A DNA stretch of 64,000 nucleotides from Cristatella mucedo (GCA_009760855.2 WPIO01000024.1:1108501-1172500); one strand, 5' to 3'; positions 11,006 to 23,160 are shown, numbered from the stretch's first letter. Made by a program: numbers and translations. Notes: generated from the letters alone by a model not told the origin.

Positions 11006-13137
11006 CTTCCAAATTTAGGCTGACACTAGGCTTAGCTATAGCTATTATTTTTGTCTTATCCTTGCTAAGCTTCAGGAAGATAATGGCAATCCACGTGCGA
11101 GTCTCCTAGAAGCAGGCTGCGTTGCAAACGTGGCGAGCGACTGTCGAGTCCTCGCGGAACTGGGCCGCAAAAAGCCCAAAGCTGATAATGGTGCCAGTCT
11201 CAGCGGCCACGCGACGATTACTGGCGACACATGAATCTTGTAGCTCAGCTACCAACTTCTGGGCGCTGCACCAATGCACGCAGGTATGTCGACAGTAGCA
11301 GAAAACCGGCAGTGACGAAGAGCGCTCATGCTTTAACATAACAACTCCGTATCCATAATGTTGAAAAGTCTATTTGAAAGCAGCCGAATCTGTGACATAC
11401 ACTATCGGCTCCGTGTTCTAGAGCTCCAATCAGCTCAAATGTCAAATGCCGAGTCCGAAATCGCAACTGACAGCCTATCTCACTCATAACGTGGGGTTTT
11501 ATGCCGCCTCAGCCACGGATTATCGCACGATCGGTTTCTAGCAGCTACAATTCAGGAACGATGAATCACCACTGTCAGTCATAATCTGGCTGGTTTAGCT
11601 CGCGCCGCCGTTTCAGCTGCAAGGGTATTAAGTGAGTCACTTCCTATTGCACAATATCTGACAGGAATTGCCTGGGGTAAATGCTCATAATAATATTTAC
11701 GCTATTAAATACATTAATCCCTGCAAAAAGATTCGGCTTTGTCTAAAATACGGCTCAGTCTTCTTTTAATTTCATATCCAGTGTTCTCAGAAAATTCTTC
11801 AAACAACATAAATAAGCCCTCGTGAGTCACCAGTCACTGGTATTCGTAACAAGCCGCTGGGTTTCGTGAATCGTAATCCTTACATGACGGGACACATGCA
11901 AAGCACTACTCTTCATGATGCTTTCATATTACGCAGCATGCAAAGTTATGAAAGCCTCGTGCTAGTACAATGGCTCATTTGAAACATTTCAGATTGGCGG
12001 ACGGACCGACAGATGAAGGCCCGAGTAAAGGATGCGTGTTGATATTCATACACCCACCGTACAGGAGTTATATCGGTTAGTATTTTTTGTAAATCCTACT
12101 AAAAGAGAACTCAACGCTTTGTGAGACCGACCATTGCAGTATCCCCTGTGGTCGTCTCAAAACTAGTTTTTTCAAAACCGGTTTTTGACTGAGAGGCTAA
12201 GAAGCCGAGTATCACTGCTTCTTCGAGTGCAAATACCAGTGACTCCATCAGCCAGTACTTTTCCATGGTCAGCAGTTGCTATTTCCCACACACCGCCTAG
12301 CCTCAAGACATGCAATAACGGTTACCCGACGTACAAAGCACACCGACAAAAGAGCGCCACGACGCGCAAGCTCGCAGGTCAAAGGGCGAAGTAAAATGCG
12401 CGTATACAGCAGTACTTTCAATTTCAAGCACCATCAACCATCTTCAATAGTAACGTAGTATCGTATCATATATTAGTTATGAATTACCTTCAATCCAATC
12501 ACTAGGAAGTCTTGTCAACCGTCACACTTCACGGTTCACAAGCCATGCACAAATCGTCAAATTTAATTTTTATGCAGTATACGAATAAGCCTTGAAATAT
12601 TCATGTGTCGGTGTCAATAGCTAATGTTATGTTTAATTTGCCAACTTTTACCATTTAATTGCGTTTTAGGGCATTGTTATAACCATTATATACAGTTTTT
12701 ATTAATTTGATTTTAATAGGATTTCTCCTTTTATTGTTGCACAACAGCATTTGCATTATTAATGGTTGACGAAACTAGACATACTATTGCTACATTCTCA
12801 ACATCCGTACAATTTAATATATGTTTCTTTTTGGCCTAATAGTTATTGGTTAGGAAGACAAAAATCCAGTTAAATTAATTAAATCGTATATTTATAGAAA
12901 ATTATAGTCGCGCGCTTTTGTAACGCGCGCGTTTGTTGGGGTTGTTAGCCTTGCTTACTTTTGTCGGCATGATTTTATCTTGCGTGCTTTTGTTACGGCG
13001 CCCACAGTAATTTATGAACCTGTAATTATAGCAGCTGAAAGCGTGCGAGAAACTACCGGGTAGCACGCAGAGGGCTGCTTCATTGCCACGAGCGCCTGCG
13101 CTTGAATAACCGTGGGGAAACTCAACAGCAGCGATGC
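11006..13137. other. Unassigned stretch, AT-rich toward the end
   Basis: No repeat family or gene recognised. The part from about 12470 to 12900 is markedly AT-rich. Confidence 0.4.
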
Positions 13138-13592
13138 ATAATAATAATAATGCTCTTGATAAAGCGCCCTCAGAGAACTTAATCTCTTTCTAGGCGCTTT
13201 ACATTTGATGCAAAGTGAAATGCAATTGAAAGGTAAGTAAAATCATGCTTGAAAAATAAACAAAATGAATAATATGGTTAGGGGTGACATGCACAGGGTC
13301 AGCATGCAAGTGTGGTTAGTGGCAGCATGCTCAGTGTCAGCACGCATAAGCACATCAAGGACGAATCACAGGGACCCACTAAATGCTGTCCCAAATAGGT
13401 GTTTCGAAGTTCTTTTTAAATGTGGTCAGGTCAGGGGATGTTCTGACGCAAGTCGGGAGGGAGTTCCAGGCTTTGGGAGCATACGAACTAAATGCACGGT
13501 CTCCAAAGGATTTGAGGTTTGTACAAGGTATTTGTAGACTGTTGGATTCCGAAAAGCGTGTGGTACGATGCTTGGTCTGATGGGGTAGTGTA
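13138..13592 (-). mobile_element. LINE A copy, 5'-truncated
   Basis: Minus-strand copy: (ATT)n and the tail hairpin at the left, then the 3' UTR, then the ORF2 C-terminus (RTTRFSESNSL, AFSSYAPKAWNSLPTCV). The copy breaks off at about 13592. It shares the TTCGAAGTTC subfamily mark with the copy at 8256. Confidence 0.85.
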
Positions 13593-14910
13593 TAGCGACG
13601 CAGCACGGATAGCACCTAGCAATGTCGCGCGCAACTATAAATATTCATTATTTTCATAATTCATGACAGCCGCTCTATCGAAGCGTCTGACGGCTGTCTT
13701 CCTGCCTCGTACTGAAAAACCGGAACCTAAGCAGCGGGTGCCATTTGGACCGCAAGCGTGAATGCACTTGTAAAACACTAATTTCGAGCGCGATACGCGA
13801 ATACATTGGACCATCTGTAATTTTCCCCTCGAGCAGAACAATTCAGTGCTATTCTTGCTGTGATAAAACTGCGACGGCAGCCGGAATTGAGTTCGTGGCC
13901 GGCGCTTCGCACGCGATCTGGATTCTCCCGTTTTCTTCGTAACTGCCGCAGGTTGCAGGCTAGGAAAGCAAACCAATGCCAAGACCAATGACCCAATTAA
14001 AATACTTGCCCTCTGACTAGTCGGAAGTAAGAAGTTGCAACCACGCCAACGTCGGCCATCGCCGACACGGTCAGCAGATGGTGGTCTCGTAGTTTAAAGC
14101 GCGATCTAGAGGCAGCAAAAAATGTATAGGCTATATGTAGGAGCCAGAAGATAGTACTCTCGTTTTATTGCCAGCTCACCTTCTCGACGTCCTCTCAATA
14201 CTGCGGCGTCATAACAGTACATTTATCTGTTAGCCACTCTGAAAGCCTTTAAACTGATTTCTTAGAAAAGCGGACGGAGTTAGGCTTAAACGACGCACGA
14301 AACTCTACGTACTAAGCAATTACCGGTGTGTAACGAAAGGTGGAGCTTTAATTCCCACTTACGTCGGCAAAATCAAGAAAAAAATAACAATATTGTTGGG
14401 TGAACGTTATTACCAGCAATCAAAAAGTAACTTAGGTAATCTACTTACGCCATCTACTTCGCACATTCAATAGAACTACAGAAAGACACGTAAACATTTG
14501 TAATATCAGACTACCTGCTCACCACCACAGCTAAAGATGCAGAATTGGTACATTCAATAATATAAACCTGAAATAAAGGGAATATTTTCTGTAGCGGAAC
14601 CTGGATTTTTATGTTAGAGTCAGGCCCGTACATATAGTGATAAATAAGCACGCAGGAATTCGCAAATTTCTTAATCGAGACGTGAACGGTAGCTGCACAT
14701 AGATTGAAAGTATGCGATGATGTAATCATAAGTCACCATCGCGGCCATTTCTCGCTCAACTTATAGCGGCATAGTTGAGGTAGTGCGAACTAATCGTCGT
14801 TTGAAGGCGTGTTTTGCTTGGTAAGTTTTAATATGTTCAACACAGGATCAGTCGAAGGGGTTGACACTGGCTAGGTCGTGACAGCTTATAAAGTAAGTCA
14901 TTCTCCTGCA
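13593..14910. other. Unassigned stretch
   Basis: No gene or known repeat recognised. Confidence 0.4.
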
Positions 14911-15003
14911 GCGAGTTGCAAAGCACCTGCATAAAGATTTAGTTCTCTCAAGGCCGCTATGCAAACGACCGATTATTATTATTAATACTAATATTATACA
15001 CCA
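14911..15003 (+). mobile_element. LINE D-type 3' tail
   Basis: The tail (AAAGCACCTGCATAAAGA, TTAGTTCTCTCAAGG, TATGCAAACGACC) is followed by (ATT)n. It is the same tail type as at 24040 and near 540. Confidence 0.6.
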
Positions 15004-15929
15004 TGAATTTATAATAGTACTATTTCATTTTAATAGACAGATAATATTAGTATTGATGTTAAGTTAATGTTATTAATATTAATATATTGTCAATATCAGC
15101 CGACCTAGGACCGACCGGACTCAGCCAGCCTGACTGCAAGATCAGGAAGTGTCCTTACATTCTTCACTGCAGAGTCCGAATCAATTCTGTACGAGAGTAA
15201 TACAGCTGCTGTCTCAAGAGGATCGCTCGACGCGTGGAAAGTCGATCTTGTACAATTTGGTTGCAAGCTCTACAACTTTGACGAATTTGAATGTAGAGAA
15301 CTGTTGACTCGGGCAGCACGCATGCAGCCAGGCGGAGCATCTCCACGACTCATAGGTCTAAATCCAAAGTCCGATTCTGACTGCGTCTCGTCGATAGACG
15401 CTATGAATAAGTCGTCACGGACGAAGCGTTCGTTGCTATTCGCATGCTCATTGCGACGAGGCCGACCTCATCGGATGTAGTTGGCGGCTATTTTTGGGCA
15501 ACTCCACTTCATGACGCTGACAGTGCGTCTGCTCCTGAGTCTACAGATCCTCGTTGCAAGCCGTTAACATTTCCGTCAGCACCTGAACGACCATGTGCAG
15601 GGCGTTGAAAATATCTCGATCCTGTTTCTGTTGCACCTCATGCATAATCGATAGCAAGTGCTCCATGAGATGAAGGTTAACTCGAATGCAAGGATGCGGT
15701 CAAGATCGCCTTAATTCGCTGCTCAGTCGCGCCACCGTTCTCTTTGACGTGCTCAATGACTACAGCGGGTTGCGGTGAACATGTCGGTTAAGCGATGAAA
15801 TACTCGCCAAAAGGACGACCACTGCGTGTCTGTCTACTAGGCTCGCGAGTGAGTGCAGTCTCCTGCTTTAGGCCACGGCCTGTCCAAACCTGCAGCTCAC
15901 CGGTGGGGTAATGTACCATCTACCTTTGC
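15004..15929. other. Unassigned stretch with a stop-free run
   Basis: A plus-strand frame without stops runs from 15109 to 15480 and lacks an early ATG. Its translation matches no family I know, and a run of this length can arise by chance in a window of this size. It could be an exon or an old transposon fragment. Confidence 0.25.
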
Positions 15930-16070
15930 TTATTGAGCAGGTCCTGTGGGATCAACTTTCACAGCCTCATTAGGAAGACTGCTTCCGCAGCCAGCCGTTT
16001 CATTCATGCTGACTGGCGCGACTACAGCCTAGCCCAATCGTTTTGACATTGCATGACCTCATTCTGTCCT
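15930..16070 (+). mobile_element. LINE B-like remnant
   Basis: GGAAGACTGCTTCCGCAGCC resembles the LINE B start at about 56115-56150 (AAGACTGCTTCCACGGC). The rest is very decayed. Confidence 0.3.
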
Positions 16071-16219
16071 AGTCGCAGCCGAGCTGAACCGAATAGTCGC
16101 GGCTAATCGGGATTAATGACACCGGTCGCAGCGTCGTCGCCGTAAATGTAGTCTCGGCGGCCGCCCGTCCCTCGGTCGTACGCACGCGGGTGTTTGCTTG
16201 CAGCGTAGCAGGAACGGGC

Positions 16220-16232
16220 GGGGGGGGGGGGG
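16220..16232 (+). repeat. Poly-G run, 13 nt
   Basis: A perfect run of 13 G, one of many G or C homopolymers in this window. Confidence 0.9.
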
Positions 16233-16823
16233 TAGTCATCGCTATTTACTATTTGTGAATCTGAAGCTGTTCGCCGGAGTTCGGCGGGGTGTGGCAAGAG
16301 GTACGTGCCCACAATCGCCCTCTAAAGTCTGCGACCAGATTGGTGCTCAGCGTTTCCATGCGGCGATCTCCTGTGTCGGCGACTTTAGATAAAGAGCCAC
16401 ATTGCCGACTGAATCGTATCGTCAGCGTGTCAGTGTGTAGCGCAGGGTTAGTCTCACTCCGGTAGCAAGACGTCGGGATTCTTGACGGAGTCAGCACGCA
16501 GCACCAAAGCTCCAGTCTCCTTCGTCCATTTAACCGCACACATTCATGCTATATGTAATTCATCATAAAACGGAAGCTTCAATTTCTTTTTATTTACAAA
16601 TTTAGAGACGTGTATTAGCATACAGAGAAGCAAAGGTAAGGCTGAGTGAAGTCAGTCTATAGAGCAACGTATTTCTTTTGGAAGGACAGCGAGCATATAT
16701 TTGGAATTGCGAGCTCAAGAAGCTTATCACGGGGAGCCCTGAGAGCGAGGCTTAAAAGATTATTTTTAGTTGCCAAGCCACACCATAGCCGCCATATTTT
16801 TCTTGTCTGCGTAGGCGGCCACA

Positions 16824-16960
16824 ATGTATCTCCGTCTGTAACTCTACAAAGTCATAAAGACCACGTGGATGTTACGCAGGAGAGTTTTGTATAGCGCACT
16901 CACAGCCTAAGCGGCTTTCGGTACCCATTCGGTAGCCAACAGACTTAAGAACTGTGGAAG
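16824..16960 (-). mobile_element. LINE B 3' end
   Basis: Complement of the LINE B tail: GTATCTCCGTCTGTAACTC, GTTTTGTATAGCGCACTCAC, GGCTTTCGGTACCCATTCGG. It matches the copies at 21651 and 59486. Coding sequence is almost absent. Confidence 0.75.
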
Positions 16961-18040
16961 TTACAAGCTCCAGAGCTGAGAGGAGCTGACGACTGAGTAG
17001 CGCAACCGTCTCCAACCCGGCCAAAGCGAAGGGAGAAACGGCTCACTTATTGCTGTCTCAGATGAGCTAGTACGGGCTGGTATGACGACGCTGACACTGC
17101 TTTCGGGGGTTCAGCCCGCCGATTGATCTTTTTCGCTATCGCCTGGCTGGTGCTGACAGGTTAGAAACAAAAGTGCGAGCACCGCGAGTGAACGAAGAGA
17201 TTAAATATTGCTATAAAGTCAATCGTGAGTTAATCGCACGCTAGATCTCCCGAGAGGCAGACGTGTTGGAGTTGCATTGGATTAGTCTAATTTTACGAAG
17301 CAGCGGTCTCATCCTGGCGGTGGAGGCCAAGTCGTAGAGCACGACTTTGATTGGCTGCGGCTGTTTAATTAATCCTAATATGCCATTTGTTGGCACTGAG
17401 GCATTTTTCACAGAAATAGGTCAGAAATGAAGTGGTCGTACATGAGTGGCGCAAAGCATTTACCAGTTCATAGAAATAAGTGAGATAAGTTAGCTTCTAT
17501 AATGTCGCGAAATCGATGCAAAATAAATGGCCGGAGAAACCGCCAATTTCGTCACATTCGTTTCTGGATTACGGAGAATCGATAAACCGCCGTCTTTGTC
17601 TTAACTGCAGATGTGAGCGCTATCACCGTTCATGGATGCGGTAGGTAGGGCCGTCCCAATAGTCACCTGGCCAATACGAAGAAGGCTACCTAAGGCCAGG
17701 AGCGCGGAACTCACGGGGCTGCACAGACGGCTTCTGGACAACCATCCATAAATGGTGCATATAGCCCGGAGGCGACTTTACCGCAGACCCTGCTGTGGCG
17801 TTTAATGCTGGGTGCGGCACGCGGCAGCTGGCAGATGCGTGGGACGGCATGGAGTTTTCAAAGGGAAATTATGAAAAATGCATATGGTGGTCGCACATGG
17901 TGTCTCCCATACCAATAAGAGATATTGAATATTGATATTGAGATATTGTTCGGTAGGACAGAAGAAAAAAACAGTATACCTTGCCGGCCATGAGAGCTGT
18001 AAAGATTTGCCCACCACTGAGCCTTTAAAGTATGGAGCGC
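16961..18040. other. Unassigned stretch
   Basis: No gene or repeat family recognised. Confidence 0.4.
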
Positions 18041-18124
18041 ACCAGGGATTATATTAATGATTATATTAATTATATTAATCGATTATATTAATAATAATTA
18101 ATCCCTGGTCATCACCAGGGATAA
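18041..18124. repeat. AT-rich palindrome with ACCAGGGAT ends
   Basis: ACCAGGGATTA at 18041 is matched by its inverse TAATCCCTGGT, ending at 18109. The interior is ATATTA-type AT-rich repeats. A third, direct copy of the end motif (ACCAGGGATAA) follows at 18114. Confidence 0.7.
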
Positions 18125-18131
18125 TTTTTTT

Positions 18132-19340
18132 AGGCTCACTTTTCTTTAGAATGTATAAACTCCCTTGCGCTGATATAATCGCCAGGCTCTATTTAGGTTT
18201 TTATATTTATGCAGACGACATGCAGCTGCAGTATATTTGTTCTTCAATCTTTCCATGCCTTCCAGTATTTTAAACTCTCCCAGCTCCTTAACCGCATACA
18301 TTGCCGACGTTCGCACTCAAGTGGCATAAGCATTTCTCAAATCGAATGACGTTCACACTAAAAATATAATTCATTTGCATAGCGCCCCAAGAGAACTAAA
18401 TCTCTATTCAGGCGCTTCACATATGCCTCAGGGCTCGAGCCCACGACCTCAGCCAGACCTTAGTCGGGGCCAGCACCTTAACCGCTGGACCAACCCAGCT
18501 CGCAAGTGGCAGAAAAATTTCTCAAATCGAATGACGACCAATGAAACGACGAATGAAACCAACTTACTAATTAAGGGCTAGCTAAATTTAACTCAGACAC
18601 TGAAAAGCTTAATCCTTTAAATCTGCTCAACCAGCACATCACCTGTCGCCACTCGACGGAATTTTCGTGGTGGTCTCTTCCAGTATGTCTTGTCACTAGA
18701 TAAGCACATCAGCTCCATAGTCAAGTCTGCTTATGTTCACCTATGTAACTTGAAAAAATTTCGGCCAGCTTGGGTAAGGACATCATAACCAAGCTGGTCC
18801 ATGCATTCGTGAGAATCCCGACGACACTGCTCTATATACCAGGCATCATGCCAGCGCGATAACATGATTACAGTAAGGGCACAATTAATGATTTATCTAG
18901 GCTTATTTTCCGTAAGCGTCGCATCCACCTCACTGTACCGCTGCTCAACAATCTGCGAAGGCTGCCTATCAAGCAGCGCGCTGACTTGACAAGATTCTGT
19001 CATTCACCTTTAGATCCCTCCATTCTCTTGCTCCGGCCTACCGGCCTGCCGGTCTGCATTAGTTGCACGCCAGGCCTTCCGCCATCCCTCCTGTTCTTCT
19101 GACTCTGGTCAATTTCTTGTGCCCCATACTAACTAACTTAAATCCCTCGGAGACCACGTCTTCAGTTACTAGCTTGGAAAATATAGCTGGAAACTGACGG
19201 CCGACTGACGTCACGTCAACTCCATATTTAATTAACAATATTTAAAAAGAACCCGACAACCTATGTGTTCCACTCAGCCTTCGCTCTGTCCGAGTGAATT
19301 ATTTTGTGCCTTGCTGAACCTTACGAAGCCGTTCACGTCG
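18132..19340 (+). mobile_element. LINE C copy with RT remnant, interrupted by SINE S2
   Basis: The first part encodes ADIIARLYLGFYIYADDMQL, with the RT catalytic box YADD at 18208-18219. The parallel LINE A segment is ADVIAKHNLGFHFYADDTQL. The coding region is split by a SINE S2 at 18352-18502. It then resumes with degenerate equivalents of the LINE A post-RT region (CAAGCTGGTCCATGCATTCG near 18790, CTTGCTCCGGCC near 19030). Many stops and frameshifts are present. The 3' end is near 19330. Confidence 0.75.
18352..18502 (-). mobile_element. SINE S2 inserted in LINE C
   Basis: On the minus strand: a tRNA-like head with a GGTCCAGCGGTTAAGG A-box region, the B box GGGCTCGAGCCC, then the LINE-like tail (GAAGCGCCTGAATAGAGA ... 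TTCTCTTGGGGCGCTATGCA). It is flanked by a 34-bp direct repeat (18318-18351 and 18503-18536) that matches at 31 of 34 positions by eye. Confidence 0.85.
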
Positions 19341-19446
19341 TGACTATTATTGAGCGTTGCTTATTGCCTCGGATTCTGCAAACCAGCGGCCCTGGACCCC
19401 TTCTTGCGTGCTTTTGTACGCTTTTGTCTGTTGTTATACATATTAA

Positions 19447-19570
19447 TGTTTCATTGATATAACACTCCACGGGAACTTAATTTCTATTCAGGCGATTGCC
19501 ATATAGCCCACGACCTCGGTCAAGTACATTCGCCTTGAACAAGGTCGTTAAAGGCGAGCACTTGGGCACT
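19447..19570 (-). mobile_element. SINE S2 copy, diverged
   Basis: Complement of the S2 tail and head: CTATTCAGGCGATTGCC, CCCACGACCTCGGTCAAG, AAGGCGAGCACTTGGGC. Confidence 0.5.
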
Positions 19571-21427
19571 TCTTCATACTTAATTGAACGGGATACCTGG
19601 CCTGCCAATCATTTTTGGTTGCAGCTTCTCTTGCAGTAAATTGTGAAGCGCTGGAATTAAAAATTCTGATCTCTTATGGTGCCATACAAAACACGTTATT
19701 ATTATTGTTATTCTTTTGCAGCCTCTCGGCCTTCGACGGTGCAGGTAATTCACTATTAAACAACTCCCACCGACTATGGCTATCAATGTAACGCATTAAT
19801 GCATCATTATTGACAATAACAGTGACGCAGTTTTGAAGATAGAACTGCGGTAAAGAAAAGCTCTTGGACTACTGTCGACCGAAGCCCCTTCTGCGGGCGG
19901 CGGGCGACTGCGATCCGCGTGCTACTGCGAGTTACCCAAAGAAAGGCTCGCTGTGGGATCGATGTGGGCACTGCACGATTTTCAGCAGGCTTTTACTGAC
20001 TGCACTCATGGCCCTCCTTTGACCCAACCTTGACCTTAACCGTAACTTGATCTGACCTTGACCGTGACCCTCCTTTGACTCGAGCGTCCGTGCGCCTTGC
20101 CCCTGTACCTGCTGACGGCGTCTACCGCCTGCAGGAGCAGCTCGCCTCTCGCGTGTACGACGGCCCTCGCGATTCTAGTCAGCCCTTGGCGGCGGAGGAG
20201 GAGGAGGAGAAGCTGGCAAACTCTGCGCTACACTCGTTGGCTATTGCATATGAGGGAAAGAGCCGGCTATTCAAGAGAATAGAGCTCGCTCAGCCCACTG
20301 GCACCGGCCTGCTTCTACTCGAAGCACGAAACGCCGAGCCCGGTGCGTCACGCTCCGATTGGCGCGTGCACGTGCCGGCTGGCTCTTTTAGATGCTACGA
20401 TTAGGTTCGCCCTTTCCACTACAGATGTGCACTTTTCGGATGTGGACGCCGCTGTCTTCGGCCATTCTCGTGGGGGGCAAGGCCTCCGTGTCGTAACTTG
20501 TTCGCGACGCATTGAGGTATGACTCACATCGCATTCGCCACAGCCCTACCGGCAGCTAGTCTAACGAGAACGGGGGGGGGGAGGGTGGTGGTGGGCTTGG
20601 CGAGCGCTGTTCGGCTCCCATGAGGAAAGTGACATTTTTCAAAACGAGAACTCCGCTGACCCTTGCGTCTGTCTGACCTGGGATATTTTAAAAGTCGTGC
20701 AAGAATGAGAAAGTCTCTCTAGTAGCCAGAAGTTAGATGCGAGAATGTTGACCACCCATCGGCCGTAAGAATCTCTACAATCAATCGTGGCCGACCGATT
20801 GTCCGCAACGAGTCAAGCTCGGTACTTCGTGAGCTCTGGCCTCTTTGAATAACGTTCTGTAGTTTGCAAAGAAGAATCTGAAAGAATGATTAAAACGAAT
20901 TTATTGGCAACTATCGATGGCATGCTCTCCGAGAATCCGTGAGACCCAGATTCGACGGCTGAGATCGAGCAGAGAGACACTCTTCTTCTGTGAGAGGAGA
21001 TCCGCAGCGCGACTTGACCGCAGCCGTTCGAGAAGAAAACTGCCGTAGTCGGCGTTGCCGTACGCAGTCAGCTTTGCTGGTCGCACCGGCGGCGGGGGGG
21101 GGCGGGTGATTGGTCAAGTAATATAATTAGTTATACTAGGTTTTTGAAGCACTTCAATAGAGCATATTCCCGATTCAGGGGCTCTTCAACTCGCTGCAAC
21201 AGAAGTAATAACAGAATAGATAATGAATGAAAAGCAGCGCTTAGGCTGGTTCATTTATTTTTTCATTTATTAAAATTCATTTAGGCATGCGAAAGCAAAT
21301 AGTGGTTTTCCTAAACAAGCATGCACAAGCATACAAAAGACTCACGACCGCTGGCTACTATGACCCCCGGCTTGTAACACTAACTCATAGTCACGACGCG
21401 AACGGCTTCATAGCGTTCAGCGCCGCG
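19571..21427. other. Unassigned stretch, CpG-rich near 19.9-20.5 kb
   Basis: A GC-rich block near 20080-20460 holds an open plus-strand frame (20075-20404) with a glutamate run and no recognised domain. The TGACCTTGA at 20053 resembles an orphan nuclear-receptor half-site, but short matches of this kind are expected by chance. Confidence 0.25.
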
Positions 21428-21650
21428 AAAAGATAATTCACTGGGGCGGAGGAAAGGCTGAGTGAAACAGATGTTATTGGCTTCTTTCAAATGTTGTCAA
21501 ATATGGAGGCGATAAGACGCCAGTCTGCAGTAGGTTCCAAGCTATGGGAGCTAATTTTGAATCGATCAAAGTGCACAAACAATCGACCAGAGTCGGACGA
21601 GCCAGAGTCATGCAACGAGAGACCGAGTGTGAATCCGATTCAGAAAAGTA

Positions 21651-22257
21651 AATGTAATGTATGTAATGTATCTCCGTCAGTAACTCCACAAAGTCATAAA
21701 GACCATGTGGGTGTTACGCAGGAGAGTTTTGTATAGCGCACTCACAGCCTAAGCGGCTTTCGGTACGCATTCGGTAGCCAACAGACTTCGTCTCACGCAA
21801 CAAAGAGAAAGTGGGAAGCATAGCAGAGTCAGGAGAGCAGTTGAGGTAGTGAGTAGCATAGAAGTAGCAGTTTAGGACCGCTGAAAAAGATGTGCCATAG
21901 TCGGCAGTTGGAGAGTAGTTGTCGTTGCGTAAGAATTGTGGAAGCGAGTTCCACAGTCCAGGACCTGCAGAGCTAAAGCTTCTGTCGCCAACTGTCTTTA
22001 AGCGAAGGAATGGGACAGCTAATTTATTGTCCACACAGGACCTCAGGGCGCGAACAGGCTGAAACTGATGCAGCAGTTCAGCTAGGTATGAAGGAGCCAA
22101 GCCGTGGTGGGCCTTGTGGGTCAGCGTAAGAACTTTGCTCCGTATCCTTTGCTCAACCGGCAACCATCCTAGCTCTTCCAGCAAAGGTGACACGTGCTCA
22201 AACCGCTGGGACTTGAAGACCAGCCTTGCAGCCATATTCATAGTCCGCTGTAGTGGC
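21651..22257 (-). mobile_element. LINE B copy nested in LINE C
   Basis: A 5'-truncated copy with its tail at the left, made of TACATTACAT-type repeats rather than (ATT)n. It shares the tail GAGATACATTACAT and the sequence AACTCTCCTGCGTAACACCC with other LINE B copies. Confidence 0.8.
21714..22257 (-). pseudogene. LINE B ORF2 C-terminal fragment
   Basis: The longest readable piece of LINE B. The translation contains MNMAARLVFKSQRFEHVSPL, LLEELGWLPVEQRIRSKVL, LTHKAHHGLAPSYLAELL, KLAVPFLRLKTVGDRSF and WNSLPQFLRND. This is the usual post-RT C-terminal layout of CR1/L2-type ORF2, with a C-terminus unlike LINE A (no FK..LKTHLF ending). The frame stays open into what should be 3' UTR, down to 21714. 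Upstream coding, including the RT core, is missing at the junction with LINE C. It is a dead fragment. Confidence 0.8.
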
Positions 22258-22550
22258 ATAGGCCGGAGCAAGAGATTGGAGGGACCTAGAGGTACTTGAA
22301 TTGACTAAATCTTGAAGTCGTTACGGGGCACGATAGTTGGCCAGTGCAGATTGTTGAGCAGCAGTATCGTGCGGTAGATGTGAGGCTTACGGCAGATCAG
22401 CCCAGATCACGAGTTTTTCTCAAACTGCAATCCTCTTGTCACACGGGCATGAAGCCGCACAATGAGCGAGTATCGCGTGCTCTTTGACCCTTCCCTGCCT
22501 CCGCGCCTTTCAGCTCGTCGAGCTTTTAATTTCTTACATTCGCTCGCGGG

Positions 22551-22593
22551 TTCAATCTCAAAAACACCATCGCATAGTTTTTTTGAGATTGAA
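22551..22593. repeat. Perfect 14-bp inverted repeat
   Basis: TTCAATCTCAAAAA at 22551-22564 and its exact complement at 22580-22593 are separated by 15 nt. The hairpin lies between two divergently oriented LINE C pieces. Confidence 0.9.
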
Positions 22594-23070
22594 TGATGAT
22601 GAAACCCACTCACGAGTTATGGGTGAGCTAAGTAGTGTATCTCAGAATCTGAAAAGCTCAACGCGTCGAATCGAATCAGCAAGCATATCTCCTGAGACCT
22701 CTGCACGGATATATCGGCATCCTCTGGCAAATGACTTTCGCTAGATGAGTACATCAGATCAACTGTCGAGTCTGCCTACTTTCACCTACGTCGTAGCATT
22801 GCAAGAACTTGGATTTGCTTAGACAAAGATACCACAGCCTCGTTGGTCTATGCATTTTGGACATCCTGACTTCACTTATGTACGTTACTCACTCGTTTTC
22901 CGGCTTCATGCCCGTGTGATAAGATGATTACAGTAAGAGAAAAACTCGTGATCTGGGCTGATCTGCCGTAAGCCTAACATCTACCACGCTATACTACAGC
23001 TTAACAGTCTGCACTGGCTGACTGACTATCATGCACCGTATTGACTTCAAGATTGTGTCAATTCAAGTAT
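22585..23070 (+). mobile_element. LINE C copy, opposite orientation
   Basis: Starts with the equivalent of LNDDKTNLLVMG (AATGATGATGAAACCCACTC, GAGTTATGGG). It runs through ATACCACAGCCTCGTTGGTC to the KQRIDFK-equivalent (CGTATTGACTTCAAGATTG). The part 22893-23069 is inverted-complementary to 22296-22470. Confidence 0.65.
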
Positions 23071-23100
23071 ATACACATATATATATATATATATATATTT

Positions 23101-23147
<47 letters not shown>

Positions 23148-23160
23148 TGTGTGTGTGTTA
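23068..23160. repeat. (TA)n then (GT)n microsatellite
   Basis: An alternating TA tract is followed by about 60 nt of (GT)n with one interruption. Confidence 0.95.

Larger units (their letters stand above)
21428..22475 (-). mobile_element. LINE C copy, split by LINE B
   Basis: The minus strand reads LINE C from about 22475 to 22258 (CTTGCTCCGGCCTA at the break) and resumes from about 21650 to 21428. The resumed part (AGCTTGGAACC, CTCCATATTTGACAACATTT, TTTCACTCAGCC, CCAGTGAATTATC) lines up with 19160-19320 of the other LINE C copy. The gap is filled by LINE B. Confidence 0.6.

Noticed and set aside
15109..15480. Stop-free run of 124 codons with protein-like composition
   Set aside because: No start codon near the beginning, no family match and no splice sites I trust. 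Runs of this length are expected by chance in six frames of 64 kb.
20053..20061. TGACCTTGA, an orphan nuclear-receptor type half-site
   Set aside because: A short motif with no promoter context. Matches of this length are expected by chance.
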